From assembly GCA_963824545.1 (NCBI GenBank), contig CAWGPP010000001.1:1-64000 (forward strand): a DNA stretch of 64,000 nt. Direction: 5' to 3'. Position 1 is the first letter of the stretch. The number at the start of each line of letters is the position of its first letter. Shown here piece by piece: positions 26,976-34,315 of this stretch. This stretch comes from Bog-532 sp963824545. Its GTDB lineage: Bacteria > Actinomycetota > Actinomycetes > Streptosporangiales > Streptosporangiaceae. A program made the translations under genes and the position numbers. Below the pieces are notes generated by a model. It saw only the letters and a program-made list of their open reading frames with translations. It ran no database searches and had not been told where the DNA came from.

Positions 26976-27836
26976 TTAAGGCTTCGGTTCAGACGTACGC
27001 GGTGCTGTTGTGGCGAATGTGACATAACGGGCTGGCGGGACACCGATCGTGGCCGTGAAGTCGCGCGTGAGGTGCGCCTGATCGGCATAGCCGAGGCCGG
27101 ACGCGAGCGCCGCCCAGTCGACCTGACCGCCCTGCTCGGCGCGCATCGCCGCCTCCTGCAGCCGCGCCCGGCGCATCACCCACTTCGGGCTGACGCCAAC
27201 GTACTCGGCGAACAGCCGCTGAAGCCGGCGCACCGGCAGGCCCAGGGCCGCCGCGAGCTCGCCGACCCGGCGCAGTGAGGAATCCCCGGTGATCCGGGTG
27301 ACCATCGCGGCGACCTGTTCAGCGACCGGATCTCGCGGGGGCAGCACCGACCTGAGCAACCGCTCGGCCCGTGCCACCATCGCCGCGTCATCCGGAGCGG
27401 CCAGGATGGCGCGCCGCGCCTCATCCGCCGTCGGCCCGAACAGCCGGGACGCGGGAACCGTGCGGTTGTTGAGGCCCGCGACCGGGCCGTCCCAGAACGG
27501 GCGGAAGCCACCGGCCCGGAATCGCACCCCCAGCACCGTTCCACGGCCCTCGAGCCGGCGGGAGAAGAGCCTCTCTTCGACCCCGTAGATGGTCGCCCCG
27601 GTCCGCTCGAAAGCCAGGTTGACGTTCGGGTGCGGCAGGATCGTCTGCTCGTGCGGGGCCTGGCCGCGCAGATCCCAGCGGAGGATCCAGTGGAAGTCGA
27701 CGAACGGGGCCAGCGCGGCCGACGGCGGGCAGCGGGTGAGCCCGAACCGGGAAGCGGCCTTCTGCTGGTGCAGCACCCCCCGGCCCAGCGCGCCAGCTAC
27801 TGCCTGTTCCGCCTGGCTCGCCACGGCATCTGCCAT
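26976..27836 (-). CDS. AraC-family transcriptional regulator
   Basis: A regulator of about 286 residues. The N-terminal sensor (DUF6597-like) includes PPSAALAPFVDFHWILRWDL, ILPHPNVNLAFE and VLGVRFRAGGFRPFW. The C-terminal AraC helix-turn-helix pair includes RVGELAAALGLPVRRLQRLFAEYVGVSPKWVMR and ASGLGYADQAHLTRDFTATIGVPPARY. I choose ATG 27836; a GTG at 27881 adds 15 residues. The promoter region is shared with the divergent maleylpyruvate-isomerase-like gene, a possible target. Confidence 0.85.
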   Translation of the reverse strand: MADAVASQAEQAVAGALGRGVLHQQKAASRFGLTRCPPSAALAPFVDFHWILRWDLRGQAPHEQTILPHPNVNLAFERTGATIYGVEERLFSRRLEGRGTVLGVRFRAGGFRPFWDGPVAGLNNRTVPASRLFGPTADEARRAILAAPDDAAMVARAERLLRSVLPPRDPVAEQVAAMVTRITGDSSLRRVGELAAALGLPVRRLQRLFAEYVGVSPKWVMRRARLQEAAMRAEQGGQVDWAALASGLGYADQAHLTRDFTATIGVPPARYVTFATTAPRTSEPKP

Positions 27837-27931
27837 GCGCCCAGCATAGGCGTCGCGTTTCTTCAAGACGGGCGGCTGCACCCGCAGTAACCTCGGCGGA
27901 CGCCAGGCGAGACGGATGGAAAGGAATTCTG

Positions 27932-28513
27932 GTGAACCTGCACGAGGAGATGGCGGCCGCCGCCGCCGAGGATGCCCGGGTGGTCAGCGGCGTACGAACG
28001 GATCAGCTCACCGCGGTCACGCCGTGCCCGGAATGGGATATGCACGCCCTGCTCAATCACACGATCCTGTGGACCGCGTTTTCCGCTGAGCGCCGGGCGC
28101 GGGACGAGCCGCTTCCCGACGAACTGATGAATCGGGATTTCGCCGGCGAGCCCGGTTTCGCGGCCACCTACGCGGCCCAGATCGAGAAGGCCGTGGCGGC
28201 CTGGTCCGATCCGCAGGCCTGGGAACGCGAACTGGCGGTCATGGGTTCCCCTACGCCGGCGGCCGACGTGGGCGCCCTGCTGGTGGCCGAGATGGTCCTG
28301 CACGGCTGGGATATCGCCCGGGCCAGCGGCCAGGACTACTCGTGCCCGGCCAGCGTCGTGGCCGCCACGGCGGCGGCGGTGGACGCGAACGCGGAACTGT
28401 TCCGTAAGTACCAGGGGTTCGCTGAGCCGGTGCCGGTCCCGGACTCGGCGCCCGCTTTCGACCGCGTGCTCGCCGCGTCCGGCCGTGACCCGCACTGGGC
28501 CCCCGAGGACTGA
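27932..28513 (+). CDS. TIGR03086-type protein, mycothiol-dependent maleylpyruvate-isomerase N-terminal fold
   Basis: A 193-residue DinB-like helical protein. It begins with the typical metal-site region (TPCPEWDMHALLNHTI), has an acidic middle and a second metal-binding motif LLVAEMVLHGWDIARASG. These proteins belong to the DinB/maleylpyruvate-isomerase superfamily and are usually mycothiol-dependent; the reaction is unknown. GTG start at 27932 with AAAGGA about 8 bases upstream. Divergent from the AraC gene and possibly regulated by it. Confidence 0.85.
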   Translation: MNLHEEMAAAAAEDARVVSGVRTDQLTAVTPCPEWDMHALLNHTILWTAFSAERRARDEPLPDELMNRDFAGEPGFAATYAAQIEKAVAAWSDPQAWERELAVMGSPTPAADVGALLVAEMVLHGWDIARASGQDYSCPASVVAATAAAVDANAELFRKYQGFAEPVPVPDSAPAFDRVLAASGRDPHWAPED

Positions 28514-28536
28514 CGAGAGACGGGACGGCGCCGCGA

Positions 28537-30351
28537 TCAGCTCACCGACGGCGCGCTGACCGCATCCACGATCGCCCGGACGCCGGCGTGGGTGGCCAGG
28601 TCCTCGAGAAAGACCGGCTTGCCCTCGCCGTCGGCCAGCGGTATCCGCCAGTTGGGATACTCCTGCATCGTCCCGGGCACGTTCTGCGGCTGCCGCTGGC
28701 CTACCATGTCCGGGAGCGAGACGCCGATCAGGATGGACGGCGTGCGGGCCAGGTAGCCGTACAGCGCGGCCACCTGCTCGGCGAGGCCATGGTGCTCTCC
28801 CGGTGCGAGCAGTCCCTCGCGGATCAGCGCGGCGCGCCACGCGGCCAGGGCAGCGTCGGCCTCGGCCCGTTCGGCCTCCGCTGACCGGGCCAGCACGCCC
28901 AATTCCGCGCGGAGCGCCACATGCTCGCCGGTGAGGAAGGCCGCGGCCGGCGGCATATCGTGCGTGCCGACGGCCGCCAGGCTGTTACGCCGCCAGGCAC
29001 CCGGCGGCAGCGGGGTACCGTCGTCGCGGCGCTCGAACCAGAGCATCGAGGTGCCGAGAATGCCGTGCGCGGCCAGGTAGTCGCGGATCCACGGGTCAAC
29101 CGTGCCGAGATCCTCGCCGATCGCCAGCACGCCGGCCCGGGCTGCCTCCCGGGCCAGCACCCCCACCGTCGCCACGTGGTCGTACCGGACGTACGTTCCC
29201 TGGGCCGCGGTCATCCCCGGCGGAACCCACCACAGCCGTGACAGGCCCATCACATGGTCCATCCGGAGCGCTCCCCCGCTCCGCACCGCCGCCGCGATCA
29301 GGTCGGCGAGCGGCTGATACCGCCGCGCGGCCAGCCGCTCGGGATGCCATGGCTGCGATCCCCAGTCCTGGCCGAGCTGGTTGAACTCGTCCGGCGGCGC
29401 GCCGACGGTGACCCCCTGGACGGACAGATCCTGATCGGACCAGACGTCCGCCCCGCCTGGATGCGCGCCCACCGCCAGATCCTGGATGATTCCGATATCC
29501 ATGCCAGCGTCCCGCGCGGCGTCCTGGGCCTGGGCGAGCTGACCGCTGGCCAGCCACTGCAGCCAGGCGTGGAAGTCCGCCTCCCGGGCCAGCCGGCCGC
29601 GTTCCATCGTCACGGTCTCGGAGTCCGGCCGTTTCAGCCGTGCGGGCCAGGCCCGCCAGTCCGGACCGTACTGCTCAGCGAGCACGCACCAGGTGGCCCA
29701 CTTCGTCAGCGATGCGCCTTCGCGTTCACGATACGCACCGTAGTCCGCGGAGCGCTCCGTGCTCATCGGCACCTGGTGGAGGATCTTCAGCGCGGCCCGC
29801 TTCGCGGCCCAGACCGCATCCCGGTCGATCAGCGCGCCGGCCTCGTTCGCGGCCCGCAGTGGCCGGGCGAGCGCCGCGATATGCCCCCGCTCCCTGTCGT
29901 CGAGGGCGGAATACTCCGCGATGTCCTCGACCCGCAGATACAGCGGGCTGATATACCGCCTGCTCATCGGCAGGTAGGGCGACGTGCTGACCGGCGGCAC
30001 CGGCTCGGCTGCGTGCAGCGGGTTGATGAGCACAAATCCCGCACCCAGGTCACGCGCGCTCCACGACGCCAGCTCGGCGAGGTCGCGGAAGTCGCCGTGC
30101 CCCCAGGACGCGCGGGACCGGAGCGCGTAGAGCTGGATCGTCAGACCCCAGGACCGGTGGTCCGGGACCGGCGCGGACAGGCTGGCCAGAGCCCCGGCGG
30201 CGGGCGGCGGCGCCCCCGGTGGATCACCGAGAGCGGCGAGGATCGCTTCGATCGTCTCCGGCGGCACCATGACCGCATGGCCCGGTGAGGCGTCGTAGGA
30301 CGTTGCCACGCCCCTGGCCGCTGCTGAGCGCATCAGATCCGCCACATTCAT
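28537..30351 (-). CDS. malQ: 4-alpha-glucanotransferase (amylomaltase)
   Basis: A 604-residue GH77 enzyme that transfers alpha-1,4-glucan segments between maltodextrins. Expected signatures are present: RSWGLTIQLYALRSRASWGHGDF near the N-terminus, the catalytic nucleophile region GALRMDHVMGL, the acid/base IGEDLGTVDPWIRDYL and the transition-state stabiliser VGTHDMPPAAAFL. Length is near the short end for actinomycete MalQ, with the start at an ATG (30351). Frame intact even though it lies within the segment inferred to be inverted. Confidence 0.95.
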   Translation of the reverse strand: MNVADLMRSAAARGVATSYDASPGHAVMVPPETIEAILAALGDPPGAPPPAAGALASLSAPVPDHRSWGLTIQLYALRSRASWGHGDFRDLAELASWSARDLGAGFVLINPLHAAEPVPPVSTSPYLPMSRRYISPLYLRVEDIAEYSALDDRERGHIAALARPLRAANEAGALIDRDAVWAAKRAALKILHQVPMSTERSADYGAYREREGASLTKWATWCVLAEQYGPDWRAWPARLKRPDSETVTMERGRLAREADFHAWLQWLASGQLAQAQDAARDAGMDIGIIQDLAVGAHPGGADVWSDQDLSVQGVTVGAPPDEFNQLGQDWGSQPWHPERLAARRYQPLADLIAAAVRSGGALRMDHVMGLSRLWWVPPGMTAAQGTYVRYDHVATVGVLAREAARAGVLAIGEDLGTVDPWIRDYLAAHGILGTSMLWFERRDDGTPLPPGAWRRNSLAAVGTHDMPPAAAFLTGEHVALRAELGVLARSAEAERAEADAALAAWRAALIREGLLAPGEHHGLAEQVAALYGYLARTPSILIGVSLPDMVGQRQPQNVPGTMQEYPNWRIPLADGEGKPVFLEDLATHAGVRAIVDAVSAPSVS

Positions 30352-30489
30352 GGCCCCATCGTTCCAGGCTTATGGCCTCTTGCGACATGACGGGGCCGTG
30401 TCGGGCCCGGCACTTGTGGCGGCGTCCGGGGAAATTTGTTTGATTCGCGCCGTCACGGGCCGTCCTGGCGTGTCCCAGGGAGGTACATA

Positions 30490-30729
30490 GTGGTCACCTC
30501 GGCAGCCCGGCGCAAGAGCCGCAATGTCAGGTACGCCGGCCGCCGCGCGGCGGACAGCGCGGCGATGCGGTTCCTGGCCCGGGCCGCCGCAGCAGGCCAG
30601 GGGGCTCGACTCGGCCCTGCGCGCCCTGGCGCGACGCCGCTCGGCCCATGGCTCCTGCTGGTGGTGGCCATCGGTCTCATCATGTTCGGTGCCTACTCGT
30701 GCTGTGAGGCCCGCTGGCGCCACGTGTAG
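30490..30729 (+). pseudogene. DUF1206 protein, C-terminal remnant
   Basis: The C-terminus reads PLGPWLLLVVAIGLIMFGAYSCCEARWRHV, the last membrane helix and tail of a DUF1206 protein (usual length about 270 residues, six helices). The preceding GLDSALRALAR segment of the same family lies in another frame, implying an indel near 30635, and the rest is missing. Its stop codon (30727-30729) directly abuts the first base of the FtsK-like C-terminal fragment, marking a rearrangement breakpoint. Confidence 0.6.
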
Positions 30730-30753
30730 GCCCAATCCTGGCAAGGATTGGGC
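30730..30753. repeat. palindrome at the right breakpoint
   Basis: Perfect 9-bp arms GCCCAATCC (30730-30738) and GGATTGGGC (30745-30753) around the loop TGGCAA. It coincides with the codons for A-Q-S-W-Q-G-L-G of the FtsK-like fragment and starts on the base after the DUF1206 stop codon. Confidence 0.9.
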
Positions 30754-31188
30754 CGGGATGAGGACGAGCGGTACCGGATCGCGGCCACCGCTGATGGCGG
30801 GATCTGGCTGATGCAAACTCCCCACCCTGAACCGGTGGTGCAGCTGGCCGGCACCCGCCGGGTGCTGGAGTCGGCGCACAAGCTGATCGGCGCGACCTGG
30901 GGGGATGAGGGCACCACCAGGACGCAGCACGCGTGGGTCGCCGACCCGGACCTGATCCGCACCCTGGATACCGGGCAGGCGTGTTACATCCGCCGCGGCG
31001 GGGCCACCTTCGTGCAGGTCGCCCGGCCCAGACCATCCCCGCTGTCCCTCCCCGCGGCCCGCCAGCCGGCCCCCACGGTGATCATCTCGCCGCCCGCGCC
31101 GCCGCTGGACGATCAGGCTCCGCCGCCGGAACCGGGCCAGGGGATGGGGAGCCTGGAGGACGTGCTCGGACCGGAGGCCACCACGTGA
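30730..31188 (+). pseudogene. FtsK/SpoIIIE-like conjugal translocase, C-terminal part
   Basis: In frame from base 30730 this reads A-Q-S-W-Q-G-L-G then RDEDERYRIAATADGGIWLM, PHPEPVVQLAGTRRVLES and GGATFVQVARPRP, ending in a proline-rich tail. This is the end of an AICE FtsK-like translocase whose front part sits at 15797-17212 on the other strand. The only available start is a TTG at 30748, and an in-frame TAG lies directly before the segment, so it is a fragment. Its last codons overlap the GTG of the dnaJ-like gene (GTGA at 31185-31188). Confidence 0.8.
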
Positions 31189-31600
31189 ACCCGTTCACCG
31201 TGCTGGGCCTGCCCACCAGCCTGGAGGTGACCGACGCGCAGGTCCGCGACGCCTGGCGGGCGATCGCCGCCGCCACCCACCCGGACCGCGCGGACGGCGG
31301 GGACGTGGCCCGCTACACCGCCGCCACCACCGCTTATGCCCAGCTCCGCACCGCGTGGGGACGATCAGAGGCCTACGCTGACCTGCCCGCCTTGCCCGCG
31401 CGCTGCGGCTGGTCCCGGCCCGGATCCGGTATGGCCGGCCCTGGCATCTGCTGGCCCGCGCCCTGACCGCCGCGCTGTTGTCCCTGCTCGTTATAGGCCT
31501 GCTGCCGGGCCAGGCGTCCGGCCCGGCCGTGGTGACGGGCCTGGTCACCTGGTTCATATTCACCGGGCGCGGGGACCTGGCCCCGCCACCCGGCCGGTAA
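31185..31600 (+). pseudogene. DnaJ-like membrane protein of the element, frameshifted
   Basis: The N-terminal 65 residues are a J-domain-like fold: NPFTVLGLPTSLEVTDAQVRDAWRAIAAATHPDRADGG, with the HPD motif. After about 31395 the natural continuation (RALRLVPARIRYGRPWHLL, two hydrophobic helices, GRGDLAPPPGR) is in the next frame and ends at 31598-31600, whereas the original frame stops at 31466. Proteins of this design follow ftsK-like genes in actinomycete elements. GTG start coupled to the upstream stop. Confidence 0.65.
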
Positions 31601-31717
31601 AGAAGGGGGGTGCCCTGGTGCGCGGCGGGTGATTTTTTAGCCGCCTCCCGGCTCCGGGCATCGCGCGGGGACCCCTGCGGCAGGCCCGCCGGGCAACATC
31701 GCGGGCAGCAGCCAAGC

Positions 31718-31772
31718 TGCCCGGCCCGCCCGGCCCGCCCGGCCCGCCCGGCCCGCCCGGCCCGCCCGGACA
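31718..31772. repeat. 9-bp GC-rich tandem repeat
   Basis: The unit CCCGGCCCG is repeated about six times without interruption. It lies in the non-coding stretch after the dnaJ-like gene. Confidence 0.9.
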
Positions 31773-31938
31773 AGCGTAGGGCCTGCCGTCCCCCCACACG
31801 AAGCCCTCCACCGGCAGGACACCGGCCAAACAATCACCCCCCGACTCCCGCCCCAGAAAAACAGCCGACGAGTAAGAGCGGAAATGCGCTCACGCGCATA
31901 AAAGACCACCAGGCAATACCAAGAAAGAAGGGCAGTAT

Positions 31939-32193
31939 ATGGTCCCTGAGCAGGCAGGACGTGATCCGGGAAAGGCCGAAGAACAGGACGGTATTTCACC
32001 GGGAACCATTAAAGGATCATGCATTATCAGCTATAATCTGAGGGAAGAGGAAAGGCCGGCCGGGATAATGGCCCAGTGGAAATGGCGGGCAGAGACCGGG
32101 CGGAAAGCCCAGGTGCTGGACGCCCGCCAGGCCGAGGTGATCAGGAGGATCCTGCAATGGCAGTACGACCGAAAACACGATCCGGAGCGGTAG
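31939..32193 (+). CDS. small hypothetical protein before the integrase
   Basis: An 84-residue protein with a charged N-terminus and a helical C-terminus (DARQAEVIRRILQWQYDRKHDP). ATG 31939 is preceded by AAGAAGGG. The region 31840-32070 is much lower in GC than the rest of the window, suggesting foreign DNA. It overlaps the integrase start by 37 bases. A directionality factor or regulator of integration would fit the position, but there is no homology evidence. Confidence 0.5.
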   Translation: MVPEQAGRDPGKAEEQDGISPGTIKGSCIISYNLREEERPAGIMAQWKWRAETGRKAQVLDARQAEVIRRILQWQYDRKHDPER

Positions 32194-34043
32194 GGCCGGC
32201 CGAGCCGGTGCCGGTGGCGATGCTGGGCCGCACCTCCACCCTGGAACTCCAGGACCCCTACGGCTCGATCACCCGGCAGATCACCTCCGCCTGTCCGGGA
32301 ATGGCTGCCGGACGGGTTCTACCTGGCCGGGTATTACTGGGACATTGAGTCCGGGGGCCTGGACCTGGAGCAGCGCGGCCGGGCCGGCAACCATCAGCCG
32401 TTCGTGGACAAGGGCCTGCCCCGCGACGGGGGGCTGGCCGACCTGCTGGCCGAGGCCCGCTCCCCGGCCCCCCGGTTCGCCGCCGTCGTCTGTGAGGACA
32501 TTGAGCGGTCCGGCCGGGACACCTTCAACGCGCTGAAACTGGAACGCGAGCTCGGCGAGTCCGGGATTTTGCTGTTCGCCGCTGATGAGCCGGTCGACCT
32601 GGACGGCACCGACCCGGCCACCATCCTGCTGCGGCGCACCAAGCAGAACATCGCCGAGTATTTCCGGCTCTCGCTGAAGCAGAAAATGTGGCGCGGCCTG
32701 CGCACCCACGCCGCGCAGGGCTACAACCTCGGCAAAGTCCTCGACGGCTACCTGCCAGAGAAGATCCCGCACCCGGCCCCGTCCAAGGCCTCCCAGGGCC
32801 GCACAGAAACCCTCCCGGCCCTGGACGAGCAGCGCGCCCCCATCATCGCCGCCATCTATCAGATGCGCGCGGAAGAAAAACTCGGCGTACGCGGACACCG
32901 GCCATCCACGCGCGGCTGGCCGCCGACCCGGCCACCTACCCGCCCGCCGACCCCGAGACCGGGTGGACGCTCGGCGGCCTGTATTCGATCCTGGCCAACC
33001 CGAAATACACCGGGTACCAGGTGTTCGGCAGGACCCGCCGGGGCAAGGCTGTGCCGGACGGCCAGTGGTACTGGCCCGACCAGCGCACCCACCCTGCCAT
33101 CGTCGACCGCGAGGTCTGGGAAGCCGCCCAGCAGGTCGGGGCCGAGCACCGCAGCTCCCGCGACGGCGCCCCCCACAACCCGGCCACCTGGCGGGCCTAC
33201 CCGTTCCGGTCCCGCATCCGCTGCAAAATCTGCAAACGGCGCATGTGCGGCCTGACCAAAGTGCACGCACAGAACAAGACCCCCACCGAATACGCCTACT
33301 ACGTGTGCCAGTACAACCCGCGGACCCCCAGCCACGTGGCCGCCGCCCCCGATCATCCCCGCACTGTGCAGGTCCGCGAAGACGTCTTGATGGCTGAGAC
33401 GTTCCGCGGCCTGGCGGCGTATGCCCTGGCGCCCGGGCGGGAACGGCGCCTGGCCGAGCTCATCCCGCACACCGCCACCGCCCGGCAGCAGCAGCACGAC
33501 CGGCAGGCCGCAGCCCTGGCCAAACGGCTCAAGCGGCTGACCGCCCGGCAAGACAACCTGATGCGCGAACTCAACGAGTCCTTCGACATGGCCGATGAGG
33601 CCGGGGAGGCCTACCGCCGCCGCATCCGCACCGACTACGCGAGCCTGCACGGCGAACGCAAGGACATCGAGACGCAGCTCACCGAACTGGCCGCCGATGC
33701 CACCCCGGCCCCCGCGCCGGATCTGGTCAGCCTGCTGCCCGAAGTCACCGCCGACCTGACCAGCCTGCAAACCGAACTATTCGAGGTCTTTGACATTCAG
33801 ATCATCTGGAACGCGCCCATGCGGCAAGCCACCTTCCGCGCCACCATTACCGACACCACGCCCAGCATCGTGACCGCCCAGCATCGTGACCGCCCTGCTC
33901 ACCCGCGCCGGCGACGACCCCGCCACCCAGGCAGCAGCCACGCCCACCACCAGCACAGACACCAGCCCCGCACCATTGCAGGGATCCATACACATCCCTA
34001 TACTGCCCAAAACTCTGCCCATAAGCCGGGCTGCGCGGGCTGA
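32157..34043 (+). pseudogene. large serine recombinase / integrase, three lesions
   Basis: Starts MAVRPKTRSG at ATG 32157 with AGGAGG 8 bases upstream. The catalytic serine lies in AMLGRTSTLELQDP. Other family parts: FYLAGYYWDIESGGLD, VCEDIERSGRDTFNAL, the recombinase domain (WTLGGLYSILANPKYTGYQVFG) and a zinc ribbon (CKICKRRMCG...YYVCQYN) followed by a coiled coil. Lesions: a frame change near 32290, another near 32895, and a 16-bp tandem duplication at 33861-33892 (CCCAGCATCGTGACCG twice) that shifts the C-terminus. Without them the protein would be about 600 residues, normal for this family. It is unlikely to be active now. Confidence 0.8.
33977..34019 (+). repeat. 42-bp repeat, copy 2 (in the integrase 3' end)
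   Basis: Shares GCAGGGAT, CATCCCTAT and TGCCCAAAACTCTGCC with 23903-23944. In this copy the spacer between the inverted AGGGAT/ATCCCT arms is CCATACAC. It overlaps the final coding bases of the integrase. Confidence 0.55.
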
Positions 34044-34254
34044 TGGGGCGGGGCGGCTGATGAGGCGGGGCGGGCTGATGGGGCAGGCCGGGCTGATGAG
34101 GCGGGGCGGGCTGATGGGGCAGGCCGGGCTGATGAGGCGGGGCGGGCTGATGGGGCAGGCCGGGCTGATGAGGCGGGGCGGCTGGTGAGGCGGGCGGGCT
34201 GATGGGGCGGGGCGGCTGATGGGGCGGGGCGGGCTGGTGAGGCGGGGCGGCTGA
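34041..34254. repeat. 18/36-bp tandem repeat after the integrase
   Basis: Units built on GGGCTGATGAGGCGGGGC and GGGCTGATGGGGCAGGCC alternate, giving a 36-bp period with at least three good copies and several shorter, degenerate ones up to 34254. No spacer diversity, so it is not CRISPR. Confidence 0.9.
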
Positions 34255-34265
34255 CCTGTGCATGC

Positions 34266-34300
34266 AGAAGGGCCCGGCGCGGATCGCGCCGGGCCCTCTT
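34266..34300 (-). terminator. strong hairpin after the DivIVA-like gene
   Basis: Arms AAGGGCCCGGCGCG and CGCGCCGGGCCCTCTT around a 2-4 base loop, located 16 bases beyond the stop of the minus-strand coiled-coil gene. On the minus strand the 3' side reads into a short pyrimidine-rich end. It probably also isolates the operon from the repeats. Confidence 0.75.
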
Positions 34301-34315
34301 AGTGCCGTGCCCTGC

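Larger units (their letters stand above)
30730..34260 (+). mobile_element. AICE-like integrative element, right fragment
   Basis: Contains the translocase C-terminus, a frameshifted DnaJ-like gene, a small gene of unusual base composition, a damaged serine integrase and tandem repeats, all on the plus strand. Together with 15.8-19.3 kb it makes one element, now split into two inverted pieces. The right limit is set loosely, after the tandem repeats. Confidence 0.65.

Noticed and set aside
23903..34019. The 42-bp repeats as attL/attR of the serine integrase
   Set aside because: Too much similarity across the outer parts for serine-integrase attL/attR, and the orientation becomes inverted after undoing the 15-kb inversion. 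Kept only as unexplained repeats.
15551..34043. All frameshifts in this region as sequencing errors
   Set aside because: Many lie at C/G runs, which is a concern, but the genes from 24.0 to 30.4 kb in the same interval are intact, and the 16-bp duplication, truncated ends and gene fusion are not simple base-call errors.
34041..34254. Possible CRISPR array
   Set aside because: Units of 18/36 bp without unique spacers; no cas genes.
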